From Spinellus fusiger (lineage: Eukaryota; Mucoromycota; Mucoromycetes; Mucorales; Phycomycetaceae), in contig JALLLS010000020.1 in assembly GCA_025094145.1 (NCBI GenBank), positions 62,001 through 126,000 on the forward strand: a stretch of 64,000 nt of DNA, written 5' to 3'. The position numbers were made by a program, and so were the translations under genes. Below are positions 11,755-21,337 of the stretch, piece by piece. The first letter of the stretch is position 1. Every line of letters starts with the position of its first letter. Below the pieces are notes generated by a model, which saw nothing but the letters and a program-made list of their open reading frames with translations, had not been told where the DNA came from and did no database searches.

Positions 11755-12337
11755 GTGCGAGTCCCACAATAAATATTTTTTAAAACATTGTTATGCTGCA
11801 AATACTGTGGGCTTAAGGATAACACATTATGTTAAGAGAAGAATATCAGTGACTGAGTTTTAATTTTGGGGTGATTCTTGTGTGGTAAAGACATTTTCTA
11901 TAATTGGAACTACAACCCTTTTTGGAAATACCAACTCCTACTACTAAACTGAGAAGGGGATGCCATTGAATACTAAGGGATGATGATAGTTTGTAGTATT
12001 CAATAACATACCCCTGAAGCTAAATACTAGTAGTAGAAAAGTATAAAAGACACAATGTTATGAAATAATAAACATCAGAGTTTAACTACCTGTTAACTGA
12101 CCGGATTTCCTTTGGACTAACAAGCCACTGACGACACGTTCTATTTTTTGTCTTTACAGCCAATTTTCTACTTTATAATTGCAAAGTCAATTATCTTTGT
12201 TCTGATAGGCAGGCAGAGTTTGAAATCGACCCTCTGGACAACAAAAAGGCATTTTCAAACACATTAGCCAATCATAAGAAGATTTTGATTTTATCCTCAG
12301 AATATTTCCTTATATATCCCAAAAATCTTTGGGTGTG

Positions 12338-12682
12338 TATTAAATAATAAATTCAATGAGGGTGACTGCGCATTATTAATCAACCAATCAATTAGCCGGA
12401 TTCACCCTTCTTAAAAAGTGATTTTTCAGTAATTATATAAAAATGACTCTGATAAAATTACTTTATACAATTGCTCAGGGAAATCTTGATCAGATTGTTC
12501 AGAAACGACCAGGAACAAGAGATGTGTTTGGTAATAAAAAGGTTGTATTTCTCAAAGTTCTATACTACAACAATTACAACTAGTTATATACTTTTCAGAT
12601 TATTATATATTAATATAATCTATACAATAGCAATGTCTCTTGGAATGTGCGGGTCAAATTCCTCAACATTCTCAACAAGATA
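12338..12682. other. Spacer with putative promoter
   Basis: 345 bp between the transposon end and the next open frame. A CCAAT near 12383 and a TATATAAAA near 12434 could form a promoter. A short upstream exon starting at ATG 12443 and ending at a GT donor near 12531 is possible, but I could not join it in frame. Confidence 0.3.
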
Positions 12683-13123
12683 ATGGGAGAAGAAACCGAA
12701 AAACTGGAGGCCGTAAAAAACATTTGTGATATCAGTGAAATTCAGTTACAAAAAGTAAAAAAATGCCTGGAACAAGGAGACAAAGTTTCAAACAAAAAAG
12801 CATTGAGCTATGTGGACGACACTTTGTCGTTTTTACAGCGACAGAGAAGAAAATACTGTGACGCCATTGAAACAACTCCAGTTGAAGAAACCCCTCCTTC
12901 AGTTTATCTGAACAAAAAAAGGCCCGCAAGCGCTCTAGAGCCTGACAACAAAGAACTTCATACAGAGCTATACGAATTTGTTCAACGTTTCAAAAGTGGA
13001 AAAACAGATAGGACCAATTGGAAGAAATGCTTTGAACAAGGCCATCTTGAAAACATAAGCTCAATCAAGCAATTCAACAACAGTGAGAGTTTACGCTGCC
13101 ATTATAATAGAAAATTCAAATAA
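12683..13123 (+). CDS. Unrecognised protein, convergent gene A
   Basis: Open frame of 146 codons from the first in-frame ATG (the frame is open slightly upstream from 12647). I do not recognise a family. The product is lysine/glutamate-rich and probably helical: ETEKLEAVKNICDISEIQLQ and FLQRQRRKYCD suggest a coiled coil, followed by a Pro-rich link (PVEETPPSVYLNKKRPAS) and a second helical part with FVQRFKSGKTDRTNW. It ends 9 bp before the stop of the opposite-strand gene B. It sits between a transposon end and a Helitron fragment, and its base use is AT-rich like its surroundings. It could be an accessory gene, a domesticated piece or a relic; its intact length argues for recent function. 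Confidence 0.45.
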   Translation: MGEETEKLEAVKNICDISEIQLQKVKKCLEQGDKVSNKKALSYVDDTLSFLQRQRRKYCDAIETTPVEETPPSVYLNKKRPASALEPDNKELHTELYEFVQRFKSGKTDRTNWKKCFEQGHLENISSIKQFNNSESLRCHYNRKFK

Positions 13124-13132
13124 ACTATTTTA

Positions 13133-13714
13133 TTATAAGCTATCGTTACATAGTATAACCTTCTCATTGCTCGTGATAGCAATTATAATATCCAATAATG
13201 GATGGTGTCTTACTTCACTCTTGTTGAGCTTAATATCCTTTGATGACATTAATATACGCTGCTTTGCCCAAAATCCACACGTTATTTCTCTAAGTGGGAG
13301 ATCGTGGTGCTGCGAGCTTTGTTCAATAATTTTTCCATCAAGTTGCTGGACAACGATGATCACACAAATAGGAAGAGTGTTGTATTGTTCAAAAATGTTG
13401 GTGCATTGTTGAATGATTTGATTGAATTTCTTTTCTTCAAAGGTCTCAATAGTATTTATGACTATAGGAGGCAAATCAGTTTCAAGACTACAAGGAGTAT
13501 ACAAGACAGCACCAATATTTTGATGCATAAATCCTAGAAGTTCAACAACATATGAATCTTTTTCTGCTTTAACGAGTGTTGTAGCTATGACGTTAACGAT
13601 TCGTACATCAGTTAAAACGACCTTGCTGATCAAATCAATTCTAGGACAGTATTCAGTTGGGACAATAAAATTACAAAACTCTTGGCCATTTTCGTCTAAA
13701 AATTTTCCTTGCAT
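13133..13714 (-). CDS. Unrecognised protein, convergent gene B (possible Rpn/YhgA-like fold)
   Basis: Intact 193-codon frame in a single exon. I do not recognise the family with confidence. The segment VINTIETFEEKKFNQIIQQC followed by LPICVIIVVQQLDGK and the aromatic FWAKQ resembles the core of large protein families in mucoralean fungi that look like PD-(D/E)XK (Rpn/YhgA-type) nucleases, recalled only loosely. The exact ExK/QxxxY residues are not clear here, so activity cannot be claimed. A TATATAAG on the minus strand lies about 180 bp upstream (near 13890). Only 9 bp separate its stop from gene A, so the transcripts must overlap. Confidence 0.45.
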   Translation of the reverse strand: MQGKFLDENGQEFCNFIVPTEYCPRIDLISKVVLTDVRIVNVIATTLVKAEKDSYVVELLGFMHQNIGAVLYTPCSLETDLPPIVINTIETFEEKKFNQIIQQCTNIFEQYNTLPICVIIVVQQLDGKIIEQSSQHHDLPLREITCGFWAKQRILMSSKDIKLNKSEVRHHPLLDIIIAITSNEKVILCNDSL

Positions 13715-14120
13715 GTAAGAGCGAAACTATTTACATCTTTAATGTGCATTTGACTTACCATTCACTTCTAAAAAAAACACTTATACAAGCGTCAAAAAAG
13801 TTTACAGAAGAAAAAGCGTATCCATATCGTATCCACAACGAAAAAATCTGATTTTAAACTCAAGCCGACCAATAAGGATGGTCAGACATCTTATATATTA
13901 AAAAACGTTCCTTAGCAGTTAGCAATTCGTAAAAAACAGTCACGCGTCGTTTTGTCGGACACCCTCTTTTCGCCGGACATATAAGCCTTATTTCGAGCAG
14001 ACAAGTGGATAGTTGATATGAATTTTGCCGGACATGTCAGCATTTCTTGAGTGAGTGAGCGAACAGGGAAGAAGTAGGAAGTCATCTTAGTACTCCTTTT
14101 TTTTTTCTCTTCTAAAGTTA
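13715..14120. other. Spacer upstream of gene B and helicase fragment
   Basis: About 400 bp, AT-rich, with runs of A and T. It contains the putative TATA of gene B. I see no gene; the open frame on the minus strand (13912-14151) has no recognisable features. Confidence 0.3.
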
Positions 14121-15160
14121 CAAGTACCTGATCTAACAAGATTAAATGCAAACGACATTAGTCCGAAGATGGTGTTTGTAGATGGGCCTGGTGGTACTGG
14201 AAAGACATTTTTGTTTCAGGCTTTGCTTGATTCAGTAAGAAGGAATCCGGAGTATGGAGGTGTCTCGCTGGCTGTTGCCTCAAGTGGAACTGCAGCATTG
14301 TTGTTGAGAGGTGGAAGAACTGCACATTCCATGTTCAAAATTCCACTGAACTGCTAAGCAACTTCTGTTTGTAATATCCCGCCAAGGAGCGATCTTGCTA
14401 AGCTGATACGTATGACAAAGTCAATAGTTTGGGATGAAGCATCTATGATAAGTCGTAGCGTATTTGATGCAGTTGATATTTCTTTTAGAGATATCATGAA
14501 AGTGCAACAGCCTGTATTAGAATCCGTACCTTTTGGTGGCAAGGTTATTGTATTTGGTGGAAATTTCCGCCAAGTTCTCCCAGTAGTGCACAAAGGAAGC
14601 AAGATGGATAGTGTTGATCGGCGTATAAACCGATCCTCCACTTGGAACTTCATAAATATATTCAAGTTAGTTGTGAATATGCGTGTTGAACAAGCCATAT
14701 CATCAGAAAACAACATACTTGCAAACACCTTACAGCAGTTTTTAAGATACCTCCTTAATGCTGGCAACGGAAGTGTTCAGACAGTAGGAAACTCGGAACT
14801 GATCAGATTTACTGATGATATGTTGTTGACACATCATGACATGAATAATTTAGCAGATACAATCCATGGTAACATATTATATCCTATAAATGACACACTG
14901 TCATTATACATAAGAGACCAGATAGCTACAAAAGCTATACTCACACCAAAAAAAACTGATGTTATACAGATCAATGACTACATTATGGATAGATTTTCTT
15001 TTTGGAGAAATTTTTAGTTTTCACAGTAGTGATAAAGCACTCACAGATGAATCATATGTGTCGTCTTTGGGTTTAGCCAAAGGAAATCCGGACAGTTCAA
15101 AGAGTAAACAAAGTCTGGTCTTTATTGATGGGTCTTTCTCTCTTCTTTTATACTTTTCTA
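14121..15160 (+). pseudogene. Helitron PIF1-like helicase fragment
   Basis: Remnant of the helicase half of a Helitron RepHel protein. The frame shows Walker A in VDGPGGTGKTFLFQALL, SSGTAALLLRGGRTAHSMFKI, Walker B in KSIVWDEASM, the motif GGKVIVFGGNFRQVLPVV (GGDFRQ-like), and DVIQINDYIMDRF. A TAA at 14354-14356 interrupts it (probably from CAA), and a frame change near 14995-15005 moves the rest (SSDKALTDESYVSSLGL) into another frame. The Rep nuclease domain and the C-terminal helicase motifs are missing, so this is a truncated, dead copy. The Helitron termini were not found. Confidence 0.75.
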
Positions 15161-15560
15161 ATTGATAGTGTCTACTAATAAAAGCTATGGAAAGGCCCCT
15201 GTTACTACAGTATCATCCCTGAGATATACGCCTTGCTACTAACTCATCTTCTACCATGGGGTCCCGTTTAGGCAATTTGTGTTTCTGTTGACTGGGATGA
15301 TCGATAGTTCTGTTTACGAAAATGTGATTATCCGACATATGCCATGAATTTTCCAGTAGAATATCTTAACAGCATAAACTCAGGCGGACTTTTTTTCTCA
15401 CTACCTAAAGCTGAAAATAGGGTCTCCTATAATGCAGCTTCAAAGTCTGAATCCCAAAAACAGATATCAACACTGTAAAACACACAATTCTGATAAGCAT
15501 TGGCTTGATCTACACACCCAAAGGGCTAGCAGTCATGGCCCGCAATGGGCCAAGTGGCTA
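15161..15560. other. Spacer between two transposon remnants
   Basis: 400 bp between the helicase fragment and the Tc1-like gene. I see no open frame or repeat of note. Confidence 0.4.
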
Positions 15561-16602
15561 CTAGTCCATAATTAAAAAGTATCCCTTTATCTCAGGAAAT
15601 TTGTCCATCTCTTTCAAGATATCATTGACGAAGTTTACATAATGATTGGTATTTGTTCCCTTTGTTAGCTTTTTCGCACCTCCCGCTAGCTTTCTTTTCT
15701 TGGAACTTTCTGGTGGTATTGGCTTTCTCAGGCAGATTTTGATAAGACCTTTCGGATAGGTGGCACCCAAAATCGAAATTGAGTTGGCTCTAGCCGTGAG
15801 CACTTTTACTTTAGGGGTCTCTCCAACAGGTGCCCAACCTTGGGTTCTCCTTAAGTTAGCGTTGAAACCAGCCTCATCAATGAATACACAGTTGTTCATG
15901 TAATCCACACCCATTGCTATAGCTTCCTCCACCCACTCTTTCCTCGCTTGTATTTTTTCAGGGGCATTTCTCTCCTCGGGCTCCAGCTGCACTTTTTTTA
16001 AAGAGAAAATCCAAAGATCAGCCATGTACCGATACAGTGTTCTTTTGGAAATAGTTAGCTCACTGAAACTGCTGTTTAATCGGTCCATTAGCTGATCAAT
16101 TGTGGAGGTAGGCTGTTTGAAATACAAATCTGCTACAACATTTCCTGTTGCCTCTGCTAACTCTCCCTCCGGTTCGATGATTCTCGGCCGACCGATAGTC
16201 TTAAAAAGTGAATCTGGATCTTCTTTCCAAGTTTTATACCACCTTTGGACGGTTCTCGGCTCCAGCTTAAGACTTAAGGCAACTGCTCTGGCACTGTTTT
16301 TGGGTGAATATCAACCAAATGTACAGCACGAGCTTTAATATCGTTGTTAACTCGAGCTCCTTTAACTTTTTTGCTTGCCTCTTCATCGCAAATTTTTTTT
16401 CTCCTCTTTTCTGTTTTTCTTTGAGTGGCTCTTGTTCCATTTCGGAATCACGCAGTGTGTTCCTGAGAGCTATATACTCGGTATATGAAGTCAACTCCTC
16501 CAGTTTGAAAGGGTCTTCGTCCTCGACAATCTCCATCGGATCTTCTCCATTCTCATTTACTATATTTCCTTGACTGTCTTCAAAATAAAATGAAAAGTCC
16601 AT
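15561..16602 (-). pseudogene. IS630/Tc1-like DDE transposase, broken
   Basis: Read on the minus strand from 16602. An acidic N-terminus (MDFSFYFEDSQG) leads to a helix-turn-helix region (KLEPRTVQRWYKTWKEDP, GRPRI) and then the DDE domain with CVFIDEAGFNANLRR (first Asp), ISILGATYPKGLIKI, NTNHYVNFVNDILKEMDKFP and YFLIMD, where it stops just at the second catalytic Asp. At least two frame changes lie between about 16380 and 16280, so the N-terminal and catalytic halves are in different frames. The region after the second Asp is gone. A related broken copy on the plus strand is at 43386-44440. Confidence 0.75.
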
Positions 16603-16654
16603 TGCAAAAATAAGAAATTCTTAAGTAAAGACAAGCAGTTTATTCTTTCATATT

Positions 16655-16790
16655 ATGCGACACTTTAAATTTCAAAAGTACGACACTTTAAATTTCAAAT
16701 GTGCGACACTCTTTATTTTTTTAGTGCGTCATTTTTTTTTCAAATTGTGCGATAACTTAAATTTTTTTAGTGCGACATTATTTTGGCAAA
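16655..16790. repeat. Six degenerate ~23-bp tandem repeats (TGCGACACTTTAAATTTCAA type)
   Basis: Units start near 16656, 16679, 16701, 16724, 16747 and 16770, each beginning with a form of TGCGACA or TGCGTCA followed by an AT-rich tail. They lie just upstream of the broken Tc1-like gene and stop where the Plavaka-like copy 2 begins. They could be the subterminal transposase-binding repeats of the Tc1-like element; the TGCGAC core also occurs in the inverted termini of the element at 41465-42671. Confidence 0.65.
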
Positions 16791-17499
16791 AGCTGTATCT
16801 AAATTATTATTTCTTTTTGTAGTATACCTCATTATCAAATTGTATTATCAATAGAATATAGTGTTTATGAATAAAATTGTTTATTATAATATAGCTAATA
16901 CTATAGTATGACTATAGCTACTGCCCAAGTGCATTCCCTCACAGCAATAGAATCTATACCCTAAAATCCTTGTACTTTATCCTTGGGAGATAGATAAATA
17001 TGCTCAGGATTATACCCTAGACATTATTGACCTTGTAGAAGACCACCTGAGACTGACTGGAGAAAGAGTCTTTACTTATCTAATAACAGAAGAGTGTATC
17101 AGTAATAATTCAATCAAGAGAGATAATATGCTTACCTTGTACTTAATACTTGTCTTGGGAATAATGAGTCATCTATCATCTATTAAAAGAAGAGTCAGTA
17201 CTATGTCTTGTGGATTACATTGAACTCAAGCCCAGATGAAGACACTGCTTACCTTTTTATCACTAGAATAGTCCTTGGTGGTGTCTATCACCTCCTTCTA
17301 TTGTTTCTCTTTGTTAATAATGGCACAATACCTTGCTCAGTTATGCTCATCTTGACAAGTACTTGGGTGTCAAGTTGTATGTGCAGTGTGGGAAATAACA
17401 ACAGGGGAATATCAAAACAAATAATAATCTTTCTTGCTCTATTCTGGTAATGTATACACTAGCCTCTATTCATAAAATTCACAAGTCAAACAATTCACA

Positions 17500-17643
17500 C
17501 TCTATTTGCCTTGGACCTAAAGGGCAGTATTAGAACCAATACCTTGTTCTCATTAAGTACTATTGTTGAGAACAGTTACAATGAGTTAGTTGAGGTGATT
17601 ATGAACATTCAGTCAATGAATGGATACGCTGTTCTCAAGCAAT
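17500..17643 (+). pseudogene. Scrap of Plavaka-like transposase C-terminus
   Basis: The translation resembles the last part of the copy-1 transposase (LGLKDSIGNN... against LGPKGSIRTN..., and VSMNECTVLN against QSMNGYAVLK), with substitutions and a stop. It shows that copy 2 once had a full transposase that was removed by internal deletion. Confidence 0.6.
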
Positions 17644-18380
17644 AGCTATCGATTTCACGGAACATCCAAGCAGACTGGGGAGGGTAGCTGTCCTGTCCTA
17701 TAGTGTGTATAATCTTGGTTTTGTATTTCAAGGCTATAAAATTCCAGAAAGTGATTTTATTGTAAAAAGGGTTTCTCTCTTCCCTTGAAATATACATAGG
17801 ACAAGAGGAAGGAATCCATCTCTGAATTTGCTGAGATGTTATTATTGTAGCTTTGATCTTTATAGCTTAAAGATATATATATATATAAGTAGCCTCAAAA
17901 TCCATACTATGTAACTTTGTAAAATATATATTTTATTCTGCAATAAAGAGTACTAAGGTTATCAACAGGACCACTAGAGAGATGAATCTGCAGTTGTTTG
18001 GTCTCTAGCAGGGACTACAAAATAGAGTATTAGTACAAAGGCTAGTCTAGGGAAATCAAAGAGGGTACATGAACAGGGACATAACACACGATTTGAATAC
18101 ATTGGGTAACTAGGCAACTGTTCTTTAAGGAATTCTTTTCTTTCTAGAATATTGTTGTAGTCTGCATTACTTTGGTAGTTCTGATTAAGCAAATGACTTG
18201 TGGAAATTCGTATTGTTCTCTTCTGTTCGGATATTAATACTTGCTAATTACACTGTCTGTTGTTCTTCATAACTTCTACCCTGTTTAACTTGTTTGCCTT
18301 TGTCTGGCATATAAACCAACAGTTGTGATATAGTGAGTATATGTTTATTATGTCTTACATGTTAGTCAGTTTCTATTGTA
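17644..18380. other. Unassigned interior of copy 2
   Basis: About 740 bp, AT-rich, with a short (AT)n run near 17873-17886. If the Fanzor gene was once complete, its 5' part should have been here, but I cannot recognise it. Confidence 0.3.
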
Positions 18381-18390
18381 TATTCTTTTA

Positions 18391-18989
18391 GTTTAATAAA
18401 CCCAGTGAATCCATTACAAAAGCAAAGGCAAGAAGAAGGTGCCAGTGCAAAGGTAATACGACATGCATAGAGAGTACATTAATACATCTCGAACTAATTG
18501 TTTTTACTATTATTTTATTATTGAAAAGGGGTATTGGCACCTAAAAGGATTGGAGTATGATCCTACCAAGCTGCCAGTCGTTGTTTATGGCACAGAAATA
18601 AAGGTAAAAGATGCTGCCACGTTTAAAGGTCATTGTATTGGTTTGCCAAGAAATTTATATCAATCATTGAAAAAAGAGACAAAAGGGTGGAGATCTTCTT
18701 ATGGTTGATGTTGATAAATTTCGAACATCGAGGGTAAACATGATTGACTTCTCACTCAATATAAAAAGCTCTTCTAACAGTTACTCTTATTTTTGTTCTC
18801 AAGATCTGCCACACTTGTAGCACACATAGCCTCACCGAGGTATTAGTGAATTTCAACAGTATCCACGCTTGCCAAAGTTGCGGAATTGTTTGGAACAGAG
18901 ATATGAATGCATCAAAGAGTATCTATAAAATCACAGAAGAGGGATTAAAGGGTCTCCACCGACCAGTTCCTTTCTGTCGAGAAGAATAG
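18391..18989 (+). pseudogene. Fanzor (eukaryotic TnpB-like) C-terminal fragment
   Basis: Fanzor proteins are RNA-guided, RuvC-type DNA endonucleases carried by eukaryotic transposons. Pieces: up to about 18452 (KAKARRRCQCK), intron to 18528, 18529-18733, intron 18734-18803, and 18804-18989 ending in TAG. Seen in order: GLEYDPTKLPVVVYG, DAATFKGHCIGLPRNLYQSL, then LLMVDVDKFRTSR, a zinc-ribbon ICHTC ... ACQSCG, and WNRDMNASKSIY, which holds the RuvC-III aspartate in the NRDxNAS context typical of TnpB/Fanzor. A one-base frame change near 18680-18690 separates the first part from DLLMVDVDKF, and the N-terminal half with RuvC-I is absent. It is therefore a dead fragment. The TnpB/Fanzor identity rests on the zinc ribbon plus NRDxNAS, which I consider strong. 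Confidence 0.72.
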
Positions 18990-19190
18990 ATATTCATATT
19001 ATATATCGCCACATCAAAGGTGATTTCCTCCGGGATTCAGATATTTACAGGTAAATTTACATAGTTTTTATTTAAAAACTAACATGAATACGTCTCAATC
19101 TATTTCCACACCTTTTCAAATTGATGTGTCATTTCTTAAACAATTGTATTTCGACTATTTTCTTTTATATCCCAAAAATCTTTGGGTGTG

Positions 19191-19587
19191 TAGGCTATAG
19201 GAAACCCCCTTATTTGCTTGTTTTAAACTGAGAAGGATCTTTTATCCAATAGAAGCGTTAAATTATTAAAGACCAAACAGTTGCCTTGTATATAAATATT
19301 CCAAGTAGTCTTGGAGAGGGTAGAGTGACTCGAAGAAACTATTTGCTAATATAAACGATCCACCTTCCTTTTCTTCTCTCTCTTTATAACTATATCCCCA
19401 TGCCATGCTTTGATATGATGATGAATTCATGTATATTCTTTAGCTATAGACTCCAGACCTTCTATAAATAATGATCACAAAAGTGCTGAATGCTAAAAAG
19501 AAAGTTTGAAGTCAATATCAAAGCACAAAATGGGGATATATAAAAGAATTACTCTAAAATTGAAAATGTACAAATCATTTCTTCAAG
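19191..19587. other. Spacer at transposon island edge
   Basis: 397 bp between the right transposon terminus and the stop of the kelch-BTB gene; presumably its 3' UTR. A TATATATAA-like stretch and short A runs occur; no gene seen. Confidence 0.4.
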
Positions 19588-21234
19588 TCACTCTACATTG
19601 GACACCAAACTCATCTCACTGTCCGACAGCTGCTGTTTGTCTTCCAAAAGATGACTACTTCCAACAATAGTAGCATTGTCAGGCATACAATCCCATATCT
19701 GGAAAAGCACCTCCCTAGGCAGACATCGGAAGGCAGGTGTATGGGACACGGCACCAAAATGCTGGAACATGAATGCAAGACACGTCTGTTGAAGGCCTAT
19801 CTGCTCTGCCTGTCCTGCACAGTGGTACACTTTGCTCACACTGTCAATGGTCATGGACTGCAGTCTACGCACACACAGGGCAGCTAACCGTGGCAATAGA
19901 TACACGTGAGCCATCACCAGCAGATCCGCGACTAGTAAAAGAGACACGCTATCAATGCTATCACTGTACAAATACCCTACAAAGGCCTCTAGGACATCCA
20001 TTGTATCGGGCAGAACCAGTGTATGACTGATGGATTCCGACATGCCTGACTGGATGAGATATGAGAAATGGGGCCAGCGTGTCATCAGAACCAGCCGATG
20101 GACTCCAAGTGCCTGCTGGTCAGCACTCGAGCGTATGGTAAAGTCGGTGCCTTGGTTGGATTTGAAGAGAGAATACAGATCAGCCCCCAGACGAGGAGGA
20201 GGTACAGCAATAATGCCCAGTTCATTCAGATCAATAGGAAGCATCTTTGAGAAATACTCGTCAGGCTCCTCCATATCAGTACCAAACAGATAGAAGCGTG
20301 TGTCGTGTTCTTGCATAGCAAAACAGTGCCAGCTATAGGTCTTGTACCGTGCGCTTGATTCCCTATGCTGCCATTCCATATAGCGTAAATCCAATGTCCA
20401 TACACCAGCAATAGCATCTAAGGGGGTAGAAGGAGGGGTAATGACCACCACCAATTGATCCCCACACAGTTGAGCGAACCTTTGTCCTGTCAGAGAAGGA
20501 GCCGAGGGAGAGTCCATGTCGAGATGAGTGACTCTTTCTGGATTCTCCACGTCAATAAAGGAGATGTGGTTGGATTTGCTCATGTCCTCACGAAAGCCAC
20601 CATACAAGTAGAGACGTCGATTGTACATAAACGTCATATGCTGTGACCGCTTCACAAAGGTGATGGGTGCCTGCCACTCCCATGTCAACAAGTCGAGGAC
20701 AATCAGGGTATCAGAAAGGCCTTGTGGGGTGATGCCTCCTGCCACATACAATTTGTCATTGTAAATGGTGGCAGAGTGACGCACTCTTCCTTGAGGCTGC
20801 AGTCCGGTAGTTACAGGATGACACCAGGTCTTGGTAGTAAGATCCAGCACTGCAATGCTATTGGAGTAGGTGCCGTCTTCCTCAGAATTACCACCAAACA
20901 CAACGAGTTTGTTAGTATCCCACAGTGTCACCGAATGGTCGTTGAGTTTGGAAGGGCGGTTTCCTTTGGTATACAAGATGTGTGTCCAGCGGTAGTGTCC
21001 CTGGTGTTCCTGGAGTTGGTAGAGAGTGTTGAAGACTTCATCGCTGTACTGGTCAAAACCACCAAATACATACACAGCGTTGCCTACTACGGTCAATGAA
21101 GCACCGACGAGAGAAGAAAGCGATTCACCCAAGATACGTTGAGGAAATGGGCTTCTGAACACAGTGTTCTGTACAGACAAGCCTGGGGATGAGCTTCTCT
21201 GCATACTAAGCAAAGAAGAGAAGCAAGCATTCAT
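19588..21234 (-). CDS. Kelch-repeat and BTB domain protein
   Basis: Single-exon gene of 548 aa. Residues ~40-340 carry about five to six kelch blades: VVGNAVYVFGGF, TNKLVVFGGNS, NDKLYVAGGI, NRRLYLYGGF, DTRFYLFGTD, each preceded by a conserved W or R pattern such as TKTWCHPV and TWEWQAPI. These fold into a beta-propeller. Residues ~370-470 form a BTB domain (DFTIRSS...LGVHRLVLMTRWPHFSYLI, VLEAFVGYLYSDSID) with a short BACK-like helical tail. Proteins with this order are usually substrate adaptors for cullin-3 ubiquitin ligases; the particular target cannot be told. Its start codon is only 103 bp from the divergent eL43 start. Confidence 0.85.
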   Translation of the reverse strand: MNACFSSLLSMQRSSSPGLSVQNTVFRSPFPQRILGESLSSLVGASLTVVGNAVYVFGGFDQYSDEVFNTLYQLQEHQGHYRWTHILYTKGNRPSKLNDHSVTLWDTNKLVVFGGNSEEDGTYSNSIAVLDLTTKTWCHPVTTGLQPQGRVRHSATIYNDKLYVAGGITPQGLSDTLIVLDLLTWEWQAPITFVKRSQHMTFMYNRRLYLYGGFREDMSKSNHISFIDVENPERVTHLDMDSPSAPSLTGQRFAQLCGDQLVVVITPPSTPLDAIAGVWTLDLRYMEWQHRESSARYKTYSWHCFAMQEHDTRFYLFGTDMEEPDEYFSKMLPIDLNELGIIAVPPPRLGADLYSLFKSNQGTDFTIRSSADQQALGVHRLVLMTRWPHFSYLIQSGMSESISHTLVLPDTMDVLEAFVGYLYSDSIDSVSLLLVADLLVMAHVYLLPRLAALCVRRLQSMTIDSVSKVYHCAGQAEQIGLQQTCLAFMFQHFGAVSHTPAFRCLPREVLFQIWDCMPDNATIVGSSHLLEDKQQLSDSEMSLVSNVE

Positions 21235-21337
21235 CGGACACCTTATCGGACTGTGAATATTCTACGTCACACACTTTGTTCATAGAAAACGGGACGGTGT
21301 GTTGAAGTGGATCTTCCTCTTTGGACTCGACTGTAAA
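21235..21337. promoter_or_regulatory. 103-bp divergent promoter, kelch-BTB / eL43
   Basis: Only 103 bp separate the two start codons, so both 5' UTRs and core promoters must share this space. A ribosomal-protein promoter this compact may drive both genes. I see no clear TATA box. Confidence 0.45.

Larger units (their letters stand above)
7946..12337 (+). mobile_element. Plavaka-like (CACTA superfamily) DNA transposon, copy 1
   Basis: A 4.4-kb element. Its left end begins CACACCAGGAGATTTTTCTGG and its right end finishes CAAAAATCTTTGGGTGTG, imperfect inverted termini flanked on both sides by TA. Inside are a ~700-bp non-coding left segment (8040-8760), a zinc-finger plus DDE transposase gene (8837-11754, broken), and ~580 bp of right-end sequence. 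The same left and right ends recur at 16793-19190, 47336-48077 (inverted, internally deleted) and 63728-64000. A partial second terminus (CACCTAAAGATTTTTATC) sits just outside at 7915-7932, which suggests an older neighbouring insertion. The family name rests on transposase motifs; the boundaries rest on comparing the copies. Confidence 0.7.
16793..19190 (+). mobile_element. Plavaka-like copy 2: deletion derivative carrying a Fanzor fragment
   Basis: Matches copy 1 from its left segment (8060 onward aligns with 16793 onward), then jumps to the transposase C-terminus (about 17500-17643 resembles 11570-11720), showing a large internal deletion. It ends at 19190 with TATATCCCAAAAATCTTTGG plus GTGTG, followed by TA, the same right terminus as copy 1. 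The left terminus is missing: the Tc1-like repeats abut it at 16790. Between the transposase scrap and the right end lie about 780 bp of unassigned DNA and then a Fanzor-like gene remnant. Confidence 0.65.
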
